Of a DNA stretch of 64,000 nt, positions 7,994 through 16,093 are shown piece after piece. Source of the stretch: Ignavibacteriales bacterium. GTDB lineage: Bacteria > Bacteroidota > Ignavibacteria > Ignavibacteriales > Ignavibacteriaceae. Positions within the stretch are counted from its first letter, which is position 1; every line of letters starts with the position of its first letter. The position numbers and the translations under genes were made by a program. Where the stretch lies: assembly GCA_016714125.1 (NCBI GenBank), contig JADJNX010000001.1, positions 620,001-684,000 on the forward strand. Reading direction: 5' to 3'. The notes beneath the pieces are model-generated. The model was not told the origin of the DNA, did not search any database, and was given only the letters and a program-made list of their open reading frames with translations.

Positions 7994-9301
7994 TTATTTC
8001 TGTTTTCTAAAAAAATTGGATTTATTCAATCTTCCTATCATGGTTTGCATCTCTGTAAACTGTTTGATTAGACGATTGACATCCTGTATGGTTGTGCCGC
8101 TTCCTTTTGCTATTCTTCGGCGACGGCTACCATTAAGTATCTTCGGGTTCCCTCTTTCCTTTTTGGTCATCGAGCTGATAATTGCTTCAACTTTAACCAG
8201 TGCATTGTCATCAACCTGTGCATTTTTCATCTGAGCGGGTATCCCCGGTATCATCGATATCAGTGAAGACAAAGAACCCATTTTTTTGATCATTTTGATC
8301 TGCTTCAAAAAATCATCGAAGTCGAAACGGTTTTTTCTCAGTTTCTCTTCAAGATCCTCAGCATCTTTCTCGTCGTAAGCTTCTTGAGCTTTCTCAACGA
8401 GACTAATAACATCCCCCTTGCCCAAAATTCTTGATGCAAGACGGTCAGGATAAAAATTGTCGATGGCATCGAGTTTTTCACCCGTACTGATAAATTTGAT
8501 CGGTTTGCCAACCACTTCTCTAATCGAAAGGGCACAGCCACCGCGGGAGTCGCCATCAAGCTTTGTGAGCACGATCCCGTCAAAATTTACTTTGTCGTTG
8601 AAGGCTTTTGCAGAATTTACTGCGTCCTGCCCTGTCATCGAATCAACAACAAAAAGAACCTCTGTCGGTTTCACCAACTCTTTAATGTCGGCAACTTCCG
8701 TCATAAGTTCTTCATCAACATGCAAACGACCTGCCGTATCGATGATTATTACATCATTACGGTTTTCATCTGCATATTTTAATGAGTCACCGGCTATCTT
8801 ACGGGCATCCTTCACATCGAGACTAAAGACCGGAACATCAATTTGCCCCCCAAGTGTCTTGAGTTGGTCGATTGCCGCCGGTCTATAGATGTCGCAAGCA
8901 ACCAAAAGAGGTCTTTTGCCCATGCTTTTCAACCTTCGTGCAAGTTTTCCGGCAAATGTTGTTTTACCCGATCCCTGTAAACCTACGATAAGAAGAATAG
9001 TCTTCCCTGATGGATTCAAACTCAATTCTTGAGAAGAACCACCTAAAAGATCTACCAGTTCATCATATATTATTTTGGTGATAAGTTGCCCGGGGGTGAT
9101 GGAAGTGATTACTTCCTGTCCCATGGCTTTTACTCTTATCCGCTCAATAAAATCTTTTGCAACTTTATAGTTGACATCTGCATCAAGCAGAATTCTTCTG
9201 ATCTCTCTTACGGTATCGCTAACATTCGATTCTGTAAGTTTTCCCTGACCCCTGATTTTTTTGAGGGCTAACTCTAATTTACCGCTAAGATCTTCAAACA
9301 T
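7994..9301 (-). CDS. ffh: signal recognition particle protein Ffh (SRP54)
   Basis: Ffh is the GTPase of the signal recognition particle and delivers signal-bearing ribosomes to FtsY. The 435-residue protein has the N domain, then the G domain with P-loop VGLQGSGKTTFAGKLA near residue 105, the CDIYRPAAIDQL box, IDTAGRLHVDEEL and LTKLDGDSRGG, and the Met-rich M domain from about residue 330 with KQIKMIKKMGS and ISMIPGIP. It sits eight bases after atpG and 27 before rpsP, so ATP synthase and SRP genes are cotranscribed here. Confidence 0.97.
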   Translation of the reverse strand: MFEDLSGKLELALKKIRGQGKLTESNVSDTVREIRRILLDADVNYKVAKDFIERIRVKAMGQEVITSITPGQLITKIIYDELVDLLGGSSQELSLNPSGKTILLIVGLQGSGKTTFAGKLARRLKSMGKRPLLVACDIYRPAAIDQLKTLGGQIDVPVFSLDVKDARKIAGDSLKYADENRNDVIIIDTAGRLHVDEELMTEVADIKELVKPTEVLFVVDSMTGQDAVNSAKAFNDKVNFDGIVLTKLDGDSRGGCALSIREVVGKPIKFISTGEKLDAIDNFYPDRLASRILGKGDVISLVEKAQEAYDEKDAEDLEEKLRKNRFDFDDFLKQIKMIKKMGSLSSLISMIPGIPAQMKNAQVDDNALVKVEAIISSMTKKERGNPKILNGSRRRRIAKGSGTTIQDVNRLIKQFTEMQTMIGRLNKSNFFRKQK

Positions 9302-9309
9302 TCTGTGAA

Positions 9310-10173
9310 CTAACCTCTAAGTGCATTTGCACCGGAAACCACTTCAAGCAGTTCTTTGGTGATTGCAGCCTGTCTCGCCTTGTTATATGTCAACTTAAGC
9401 GAAGAAATTAACTCTGAAGCATTGGTCGTTGCATTCTCCATAGCCGTCATTCTGGCACCATGCTCGGCAGCATTTGAATCCAGAAGTGATTTCCACAACC
9501 GGGTTTCGAGATACTGCGGCAACAATGCATTCAAAATATCTTTTTGCGAGACCTCAAATATAAACAATTCAGCCGAGGAACCCTCTTCTACTTCAAGTGG
9601 TACCGGCAAAAACGTGGTATTTACCAACTTCTGAGAAACAACTGACTTAAATTCATTGTAGATAAATGTGACTTTGTCAAACTTCCCGTCAAGATATCCT
9701 TGAATGGCATAAGGGAGAATCTGTCCAACATAGGAAAAATTGAGCGAATTGAACAATCCAACAACACTTCCAACCACTTCGTAGTTGCGTTTTTTGAAAT
9801 GATCAAATCCCTTTTTCCCAACACAAAACAGAAGCGAATCAATGCCCTGTTTTTTCAAAGAATCAACATATTGAGTTGTTTCTTTAATCACATTGGTATT
9901 AAAAGCTCCACACAATCCTCTGTCAGCAGTGATAACAACAATCAGTTCCTTCTTTACATCCCTGTTGGTAACAAAAGGGTTCGTGGTTTTATCTTCCTCA
10001 GTAAAGAGATTACTGACCAGCCCATTCAACTTTTGGGTATATGGTCTGGCACTAACGATAGCATCGGTGGCACGGCGCAACTTTGCGGCTGCAACCATTT
10101 TCATCGCTTTTGTTATCTGCTGGGTGCTTTTAACACCTTTGATTCTGTTTCTTAGATCTCTAAGAGTTGCCAT
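9310..10173 (-). CDS. atpG: F1 ATP synthase gamma subunit
   Basis: The gamma subunit is the central rotating shaft of F1. The 287-residue protein has the conserved N-terminal helix MATLRDLRNRIKGVKSTQQI TKAMKMVAAAKLRRA and the C-terminal helix block ARMTAMENATTNASELI with RQAAITKELLEVVSGANAL. It starts 13 bases after atpA. The next gene is ffh, not atpD, so the beta and epsilon genes are not in this operon. Confidence 0.96.
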   Translation of the reverse strand: MATLRDLRNRIKGVKSTQQITKAMKMVAAAKLRRATDAIVSARPYTQKLNGLVSNLFTEEDKTTNPFVTNRDVKKELIVVITADRGLCGAFNTNVIKETTQYVDSLKKQGIDSLLFCVGKKGFDHFKKRNYEVVGSVVGLFNSLNFSYVGQILPYAIQGYLDGKFDKVTFIYNEFKSVVSQKLVNTTFLPVPLEVEEGSSAELFIFEVSQKDILNALLPQYLETRLWKSLLDSNAAEHGARMTAMENATTNASELISSLKLTYNKARQAAITKELLEVVSGANALRG

Positions 10174-10186
10174 GCTCTAATTGTGC

Positions 10187-11731
10187 CTATTTTGGAAATG
10201 TTGCTGTGAACTCAGCAACAGATTTCTTTATCAATTCTTCTACATCAGCTTTAATTTCTTTTGCTGAACTAATACCTTTTAAGATAGCAGGATATTGCCT
10301 GTCGATATAAGCGAGATATTCCCTCTCAAAATCTTTAACTCTATTCACGGGAATCGTGTCAAGAAATCCTTTTGTTCCAAGATAAACGCTCACTACCTGT
10401 CTTTCGATAGGAATTGGGTGATAGATACCCTGTTTAAGGAGTTCGACCAGCCTCGAGCCTCTTGTGAGGGTTCTCAAGGTCGATACATCAAGATCACTAC
10501 CAAATTTAGCAAAAGCTTCAAGCTCTCTATATTGTGCCAAATCAAGTTTCAAACTTCCCGATACTTTTTTCATCGCTTTGATCTGAGCGTTTCCACCCAC
10601 ACGAGATACTGAAATACCCACATTGATTGCGGGACGGACACCTGCGTTAAACAGGTTGGGTTCGAGATATATCTGACCATCAGTAATAGAGATAACATTT
10701 GTTGGAATATATGCCGACACATCACCTTGCTGTGTTTCAATGATTGGCAAAGCAGTAAGACTACCACCACCCAGCTCATCGCTAAGCTTTGAGGCTCTCT
10801 CGAGAAGTCTCGAGTGGAGATAAAACACATCACCGGGATATGCTTCACGACCCGGAGGTCTTCTCAAAAGAAGTGAAAGTTCTCTGTAGGCTGCTGCCTG
10901 TTTCGAAAGATCATCATAAATTACAAGTGCGTGTCTTCCGCTGTCTCTGAAAAATTCACCGAGGCATGCTCCTGAATAAGGTGCAATAAATTGCATTGGA
11001 GCAGGATCAGAAGCTGAAGCTGAAATAACCGTGGTATAAGCCATCGCTCCGGTTTCATGGAGTTTCGCTACTACCTGCGCAACAGTTGATCTTTTTTGAC
11101 CAATCGACACATAAATGCAATAAACAGGTTTCACACCATTCTCTGCAGCTTCAGGGGTGTGGGTAAATTTCTGATTGATTATTGCATCAACAGCAATAGC
11201 TGTTTTTCCTGTCTGCCTGTCACCAATTATAAGCTCTCTCTGCCCTCTTCCTATAGGAATCATCGCATCGATTGCCGTAATACCGGTCTGAAGTGGTTCT
11301 TTTACCGGCTGCCTTTGCATTACACCAAGAGCTTTTCTCTCGATCTCCAAATACTTGTCGCATGCAATGGTGCCTTTACCGTCAATTGGAATGCCGAGAG
11401 GTGTTATAACTCGTCCAAGCATCGCTTCACCAACAGGCATTGAGGCAACTCTTCCGGTTCTCTTTACTTGATCACCTTCTTTTACCAAAGATGATTCACC
11501 AAATAGAGCGCAACCTACAGAGTCTTCCTCCAGATTAAGTACCATACCGAATACATCGTTAGGGAACTCAACCAATTCACTCGCCATTACTTTCGAAAGA
11601 CCGTAAACTCTCGCAATTCCATCACCAACCGAAAGCACAGTACCCACTTCATAGATATCTGCTTCCGAGCTCTGTCCGGATAACTGCTCTCGCAATATGG
11701 AGGTGATCTCATCCGGTCTGATTTTTATCAT
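10187..11731 (-). CDS. atpA: F1 ATP synthase alpha subunit
   Basis: Non-catalytic nucleotide-binding subunit of F1. The 514-residue protein has the beta-barrel start VGDGIARVYGLSKVMASELV, P-loop GDRQTGKTAIAVD near residue 170, the GACLGEFFRDSGRHALVIYD segment, and the arginine-finger stretch ISVSRVGGNAQIKAMKK near 370. It begins 22 bases after atpH. Length and motifs are complete and there is no sign of frameshift. Confidence 0.98.
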   Translation of the reverse strand: MIKIRPDEITSILREQLSGQSSEADIYEVGTVLSVGDGIARVYGLSKVMASELVEFPNDVFGMVLNLEEDSVGCALFGESSLVKEGDQVKRTGRVASMPVGEAMLGRVITPLGIPIDGKGTIACDKYLEIERKALGVMQRQPVKEPLQTGITAIDAMIPIGRGQRELIIGDRQTGKTAIAVDAIINQKFTHTPEAAENGVKPVYCIYVSIGQKRSTVAQVVAKLHETGAMAYTTVISASASDPAPMQFIAPYSGACLGEFFRDSGRHALVIYDDLSKQAAAYRELSLLLRRPPGREAYPGDVFYLHSRLLERASKLSDELGGGSLTALPIIETQQGDVSAYIPTNVISITDGQIYLEPNLFNAGVRPAINVGISVSRVGGNAQIKAMKKVSGSLKLDLAQYRELEAFAKFGSDLDVSTLRTLTRGSRLVELLKQGIYHPIPIERQVVSVYLGTKGFLDTIPVNRVKDFEREYLAYIDRQYPAILKGISSAKEIKADVEELIKKSVAEFTATFPK

Positions 11732-11753
11732 ATCTGAAGTCCCATTCTTAAAA

Positions 11754-12307
11754 TTAATTTAGTGATACGCCGGCACGGCTGAATGTTTTTCTCAGTTTTT
11801 CCAACTGATTCTTAACAGATGCATCTACTATTATTTCATCCGTTTTGGCAATAAAACCACCGAGTAATCCGGGATCGGTTGTTGAAGTAACTTTTAGTTT
11901 ACACTTCCACAACTCCTCAAGTTCTTTCCGAATTTTGTCGGTCTCTGCAGGTTCAAGATCAAAAGCGGATGAAATCTCCACCTTCTTGAATCCGGTTCCT
12001 TTGTCAGCTACATCAATAAAACAGTGTAAAGTGTCGTATGTATAAACAATCCTCTCTTTTTGTGCGAGGAATTCAATGAAATTAATCAATGAATCATCCA
12101 CTTTACCGGAAAATATCTTCTTCATTATGGCAAGCTTGTCAGCATCACTGAAGACGGGATTGCCAATCACCCGTTTGAGATTCTCATTCTGATCGAAAAC
12201 GGCAATCATGCCCTCAACATCAGAATAAACACTCTGCAGGTTTTTTTATCCGCAAGTTCGGCAAAAAGGGTAGAAGCATATTTAACGGCTACCTTATTGA
12301 GAGACAT
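11754..12307 (-). CDS. atpH: F1 ATP synthase delta subunit, one frameshift
   Basis: Delta (OSCP) ties F1 to the peripheral stalk. Starting at the ATG at 12307 the protein reads MSLNKVAVKYASTLFAELAD KK, typical of AtpH N-termini, then the frame fails in a run of seven T on the plus strand (12241-12247). One more base continues as NLQSVYSDVEGMIAVFDQNE into the long C-terminal part with SLINFIEFLAQKERI and DPGLLGGF. The corrected product is 184 residues, normal for the family. Read without correction the N-terminus is lost and an internal ATG at 12209 would wrongly be taken as the start. It is two bases from atpF. Confidence 0.92.
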
Positions 12308-12309
12308 TG

Positions 12310-12852
12310 TCAGTTATTCCTTATTTCTTCAATAAACTTATTAACCAACACTTTGTTCTTCTCATGATCGAGACTGGCTTTAACCACCTTCTCAGCGGCT
12401 GCAATTGTCACATCAGCCACTTCCTTGATTACGCGGTCAACCATTTCTCTCTCACGGTTATCGAGTTCTGCTTCAAAGTCTTTTCTTTTCTTGTCGAACT
12501 CCTCTTTCAAGTCATGCGACATCTTTAACTTCTGCTCCTCGATGAACTTGCGACTCTCTTCAATCTGTTTTCTTGCCGCTTCTTCGTTTTCCTGACGCAC
12601 CTTTTCTGTTTGTGCAATCAGTTGATCAGCTTCCTCTTTTGCCTTTTTTGCAGCTTCAAGTGCGTCTTTTATCCCTTGCTCCCTCGAATCGAGGGCACCG
12701 ATTATCGGTTTCCAGGCAAATTTTGCAAGAACGATAAGCAATACTATAAATGTAACCGCGGTCCAGAATGCCAAACCGCCATTTACATCGAGCAAACTCG
12801 CTTTTTCGCCTGCTTCTGAAGCTCTCAGAAAGACAAATGTACTAAAGATCAT
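12310..12852 (-). CDS. atpF: F0 ATP synthase b subunit
   Basis: Peripheral-stalk subunit. The 180-residue protein has one membrane segment near residues 28-47 (GLAFWTAVTFIVLLIVLAKF), followed by WKPIIGALDSREQGIKDAL and a long charged coiled coil rich in Glu, Lys and Gln. The gene lies between atpE and atpH in the usual F0 order. Only one b-type gene is present, so it would form a homodimer. Confidence 0.95.
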   Translation of the reverse strand: MIFSTFVFLRASEAGEKASLLDVNGGLAFWTAVTFIVLLIVLAKFAWKPIIGALDSREQGIKDALEAAKKAKEEADQLIAQTEKVRQENEEAARKQIEESRKFIEEQKLKMSHDLKEEFDKKRKDFEAELDNREREMVDRVIKEVADVTIAAAEKVVKASLDHEKNKVLVNKFIEEIRNN

Positions 12853-12876
12853 TTTATTACCTTTTAGTTAATAGCC

Positions 12877-13095
12877 TTATTTTCCGGCCAGGATGAAGCA
12901 GATTACCAAAGCGAAGAGTGAGATACCTTCGATAAGAGCTGCTGCAATGATCATTGTGGTTCTGATTCCACCCGCTGCTTCAGGCTGACGGCCTGTTGCT
13001 TCCATTGCTGCGGCTGCCAATTTTCCGATACCGAATCCACCGCCGATGATAATTAAAGCTGAACCGATTCCGGCTGCTAAATGTGCTAATTCCAT
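12877..13095 (-). CDS. atpE: F0 ATP synthase c subunit
   Basis: The ring-forming c subunit is 72 residues from the ATG at 13095, which has GGAGG five to six bases upstream; a longer open frame to 13266 has no such support. It forms two helices, the first with the glycine-rich IIIGGGFGIGKLAAAA, the polar loop ATGRQPEA and the second with ALIEGISLFALVI, where Glu56 is the ion-binding carboxylate. The residues after Glu56 (Gly-Ile-Ser) do not show the typical Na+ pattern of Ser/Thr directly after Glu, so proton coupling is more likely. Confidence 0.96.
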   Translation of the reverse strand: MELAHLAAGIGSALIIIGGGFGIGKLAAAAMEATGRQPEAAGGIRTTMIIAAALIEGISLFALVICFILAGK

Positions 13096-13129
13096 TTCAT
13101 TCCTCCGTAATAGAATTTTTTGGTTTTCT

Positions 13130-13978
13130 TTAGTGATCTTGATGAACTGCCATCCCAATAAAGACGGCTGACAACATAGTAAAAATATAAGCCTGGAGCA
13201 TTGCAACCAGGATTTCAAGCATATAAATTGCAAGTGCCATGCCAACCGATACCGGTGCCACAGCAATTGTATTCATTGTAAATATCAAACCAATAAGCGC
13301 GTAGATCACAATGTGACCTGCTGTCATATTAGCAAAAAGCCTCATCGCAAGAGCGAATGGCTTTGTGAATAATCCCAATATCTCCACCACAATCATAATC
13401 GGGAGAAGAAAAACAGGGATTCCATGAGGTATTAAACCTTTAAAATATCCAAATACACCGTTTTTCCGCATACCTCCCCATTGGGTTACAGAAAAAGTGG
13501 CGATTGCAAGAGTTGCTGTAACTGATATATTACTTGTAACAGTTGCTGAGAAGGGAACAAGCCCAAGAAAATTGGCAAACAGTATGAAGAAAAATGCGGT
13601 AAGTAGATATGGAACAAATTTCTCATAACCCCCTCCGATGCTCGGCCTGGCAATCTCGTCTTTAACGAAATAGACCAAAACCTCTATCATACCGGTAAAC
13701 CGGTTTGGAATATTCGTTTTTTTGTACCTTCGAGCGGTTTTAATCAACATAAAGGCGAGCAATATTGCAGCCAGCCACAAAAAAACCACATGACGGGTTA
13801 TCGATATATTGAAGCCCATCACTTCGATCTCAGGCAGATAAATCTTGCCAATTGGCGAGAAGTCGAGGTAATTACCATCCATTATATGGTGTAATATCCA
13901 GTCGCTTCCCTGGCTCGCACCTTGTCCGTGAGGCGTGGTCAGTGTATCTGCAATTGCTTTCGTGCTATCAGTGTACAT
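13130..13978 (-). CDS. atpB: F0 ATP synthase a subunit
   Basis: Stator channel subunit of F0. The 282-residue membrane protein carries the essential-arginine helix PFALAMRLFANMTAGHIVIY and the family stretches MIEVLVYFVKDEIARP and FFILFANFLGLVPFS. The long soluble N-terminus of about 55 residues is typical of Bacteroidota/Chlorobiota a subunits. Its start overlaps the stop of the preceding small membrane protein by 11 bases. Confidence 0.95.
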   Translation of the reverse strand: MYTDSTKAIADTLTTPHGQGASQGSDWILHHIMDGNYLDFSPIGKIYLPEIEVMGFNISITRHVVFLWLAAILLAFMLIKTARRYKKTNIPNRFTGMIEVLVYFVKDEIARPSIGGGYEKFVPYLLTAFFFILFANFLGLVPFSATVTSNISVTATLAIATFSVTQWGGMRKNGVFGYFKGLIPHGIPVFLLPIMIVVEILGLFTKPFALAMRLFANMTAGHIVIYALIGLIFTMNTIAVAPVSVGMALAIYMLEILVAMLQAYIFTMLSAVFIGMAVHQDH

Positions 13979-14369
13979 TATTCGAGTGTGTCTTCTTCTC
14001 TGTTTTTACTAAATAGATCAGTTGAAATATCAGGTACAAAAAATAAAAAATAAAGACTGTAATTATATAATAATTTTGGTTCAAATTCAAGAAGTAGAGT
14101 AAAAATAATATAAATACTGCCAAAATTACCATCGAAAGGGTCATGGAACCCAACACAAACAACATGAAATGGTCCGGATTTTTTTTCCGTCCCAGGTTAA
14201 TTGCCCAAACACCCACTGCAAAATTGATTATTCCCGGGAGTTGACCCCAGAAGAACTCTCTTACAGGGAACAATTCAGCAGGTGCGATCATCAGTCCGGT
14301 TAACCCCGTCAATACAAATATGGTTATCAACAGTATTGCCGTGTATAATATTTTCTTTTCAGATCCCAT
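13968..14369 (-). CDS. small membrane protein of the atp operon (AtpI-like position)
   Basis: A 133-residue protein from the ATG at 14369 (MGSEKKILYTAILLITIFVL), which overlaps the end of the upstream gene as ATGGGATCTGA. It has four predicted hydrophobic helices, with a conserved-looking central VWAINLGRKKNPDHFML. Position between an AtpZ-type protein and atpB suggests a role in assembling the c ring or F0, as proposed for AtpI; sequence alone does not prove the family. An open frame extending to 14441 adds 24 residues without a ribosome-binding site and is unlikely. Confidence 0.75.
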   Translation of the reverse strand: MGSEKKILYTAILLITIFVLTGLTGLMIAPAELFPVREFFWGQLPGIINFAVGVWAINLGRKKNPDHFMLFVLGSMTLSMVILAVFILFLLYFLNLNQNYYIITVFIFYFLYLIFQLIYLVKTEKKTHSNNVH

Positions 14370-14604
14370 CTTTTTTCTTTTGTTTTTTTTCAAGATCAAG
14401 TACTGTTTTAATAAAATTGTAGAGTCCTGCACCCATACCAACTATCGAGAATATCCAAACCCAATGTTTTGTATCATATTCTTTGTCCAGCCAGTTACCA
14501 AGCAACACCATTCCTGTGATTGTTACTGCAAGTTGAATCCCTAACCCCATATATGGAGCAACACCCCTCAAACTTTCGGCAACACTGTCTTCATTTTTAA
14601 GCAT
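14359..14604 (-). CDS. AtpZ/AtpI family protein (putative F0F1-ATPase accessory subunit)
   Basis: An 81-residue protein with two membrane helices, YMGLGIQLAVTITGMVLLGN and HWVWIFSIVGMGAGLYNFI, joined by a short WLDKEYDTK loop. This layout is characteristic of the small AtpZ-type protein found first in atp operons, thought to help F0 assembly or Mg2+/Ca2+ transport. It overlaps the bactofilin stop by eight bases and the next membrane protein by 11, consistent with tight translational coupling. Confidence 0.8.
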   Translation of the reverse strand: MLKNEDSVAESLRGVAPYMGLGIQLAVTITGMVLLGNWLDKEYDTKHWVWIFSIVGMGAGLYNFIKTVLDLEKKQKKKDGI

Positions 14605-15001
14605 CAGTATCTATCGAATCCTCAGATTTGACGGAAGGTTCCTCTTCTTTTATCACTGCCGCACCATCTTCAACGGTTCCCTTATATACTCCACCTTCTT
14701 CTATGACTAAACTTTTACTTTTTATGTCTCCGGTCAGAATTCCGGTGGGATTTATCTCAACTTTTCCGGTTGCATAGGCATTTCCATTTACTCTCCCTGC
14801 AATTGCTATGCTATCAGCTACCAGATTCCCGTCTATTTCTGCTCCTTTTCCAATCAAGAGTAAACCATCAATTCTTATGTGCCCCTTAAGTTTGCCGTCA
14901 AATCTCATATCACATGCTCCCTCGATCTCACCTCTGATAACAACATCTGATGAGATGACTGAAATTGGCATATACATCTTCTTTTTATTGTTAAATTTCA
15001 T
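14597..15001 (-). CDS. bactofilin (polymer-forming cytoskeletal protein)
   Basis: Bactofilins polymerise without nucleotide into filaments that organise cell-wall enzymes and polar structures. The 134-residue protein has the right-handed beta-helix repeat pattern VIRGEIEGACDMRFDGKLKG, GKGAEIDGNLVADSIAIAG and VNGNAYATGKVEINPTGILT, followed by an acidic tail. It overlaps the upstream coiled-coil membrane protein by four bases. In other bacteria bactofilin is often paired with an M23 peptidase; here the partner resembles the N-terminal anchor of such a protein but lacks the peptidase domain. Confidence 0.93.
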   Translation of the reverse strand: MKFNNKKKMYMPISVISSDVVIRGEIEGACDMRFDGKLKGHIRIDGLLLIGKGAEIDGNLVADSIAIAGRVNGNAYATGKVEINPTGILTGDIKSKSLVIEEGGVYKGTVEDGAAVIKEEEPSVKSEDSIDTDA

Positions 15002-15465
15002 TTTTGAACACCACTTTGAATATTATTTTTTTTAACAGGAGCTTTCACTTTTGGAGTTTTAACAGGTGTTTTTTTCTTCTCTTCCAATTTTGATTTAAGA
15101 GTGTCCAATTTTATGGTTGTATCCTGAAAAGTTAAAATATATTTAAGTCTCTCGTTGTCATTTTTGATTTTTTGAAGTTCCGTCGCAAGAACTACCACTT
15201 TACCATTTAATTTATTTATCATTGCCTTGTCTTCATCCGATAATTTGGTATTTACATTTACCAATAAATTGAGAGGTGTAAATCGGAATAAAACTAATGC
15301 CAGTAACATCATAAACAGAAAAGTTGCACCACCATAAATGACAGCAAGTCTGAATCCAACAACCCTGACCGGAATTTCGGAATGATTATCCGCAGGTAAC
15401 ATCAAAAGCCGGAATTTTAACTTTGCGAGTTTTTGCTTCAGTCTATCCATGACACTTTTCGTCAT
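14998..15465 (-). CDS. coiled-coil single-pass membrane protein, bactofilin partner
   Basis: A 155-residue protein with a basic cytoplasmic start, one membrane helix near residues 44-64 (GGATFLFMMLLALVLFRF), then a periplasmic coiled coil KVVVLATELQKIKNDNERLK and a Lys/Pro/Val-rich tail KKKTPVKTPKVKAPVKK. The front half looks like the N-terminus of membrane-anchored M23 peptidases that accompany bactofilins, but no LytM domain follows. Overlaps with both neighbours imply co-expression. Family assignment is by architecture only. Confidence 0.7.
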   Translation of the reverse strand: MTKSVMDRLKQKLAKLKFRLLMLPADNHSEIPVRVVGFRLAVIYGGATFLFMMLLALVLFRFTPLNLLVNVNTKLSDEDKAMINKLNGKVVVLATELQKIKNDNERLKYILTFQDTTIKLDTLKSKLEEKKKTPVKTPKVKAPVKKNNIQSGVQK

Positions 15466-16093
15466 ATTTTGCCATAACCTCCTGAAAAGAGATCATTCCT
15501 TCTCTTAATAGAGTAGGAACTTGTCCCGTCAGGTCAATTACTGTTGACGCGATATTTAGCGGGGGTTTTTCACTGTAAAAAATTGCATCTATCTCATGGC
15601 TAAATTCCTGAGATATCTGTGTAAAATCGTTCATCTCAGGTTCATCACTTCTGTTCACACTTGTGGAGACGAGCGGCATATTAATGTCATTTAACAATTT
15701 TCTGCAAAATTTATGGTTCGGAATTCTGAATGCCATGGTTTCCGACTCCATTATGTCCCTGAAATAACCATTTAATTTCAAAACAATAGAAATTGGATTG
15801 GGCCAGAGTGAAATTAAAAAATCGGCATGCGATTCATGCTGAAGATCTACATGTTTCAAAACCATCGATATGTCGGCAGCGAGAAGGATATACTTCTTCT
15901 CGATACTTCTCCTTTTAACAAATGTAATTTTTGCTAAAGCATCTTTATTAAATGGATTTGCACCAAAACCATATATAGTATCGGTGGGATATACAAATAC
16001 ACCACCTTCAAAATAGATGTGGGTGGCAGCGTGAATTGCTTCGTTAAAATTATCTTCAATATTGGAGATCAGGGTCTGTTTTTCAGCCGACAT
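15443..16093 (-). CDS. YrdC/Sua5-family protein (TsaC-like), copy 1
   Basis: YrdC-domain proteins make threonylcarbamoyl-AMP for the t6A37 modification of tRNA. The 216-residue protein has the nucleotide-binding start GVFVYPTDTIYGFGANPFN, VKRRSIEKKYILLA and LVSTSVNRSDEP, which match the domain. A second paralogue lies at 47409-48023. Both cannot be essential TsaC for certain; one may be a YciO-type paralogue. The gene overlaps both neighbours (heptosyltransferase upstream, coiled-coil protein downstream). Confidence 0.85.
   Translation of the reverse strand: MSAEKQTLISNIEDNFNEAIHAATHIYFEGGVFVYPTDTIYGFGANPFNKDALAKITFVKRRSIEKKYILLAADISMVLKHVDLQHESHADFLISLWPNPISIVLKLNGYFRDIMESETMAFRIPNHKFCRKLLNDINMPLVSTSVNRSDEPEMNDFTQISQEFSHEIDAIFYSEKPPLNIASTVIDLTGQVPTLLREGMISFQEVMAKYDEKCHG

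Noticed and set aside
12877..13266. Longer atpE start giving a 129-residue protein
   Set aside because: The extra N-terminus overlaps atpB, lacks a ribosome-binding site, and the ATG at 13095 has GGAGG in front of a normal 72-residue c subunit.
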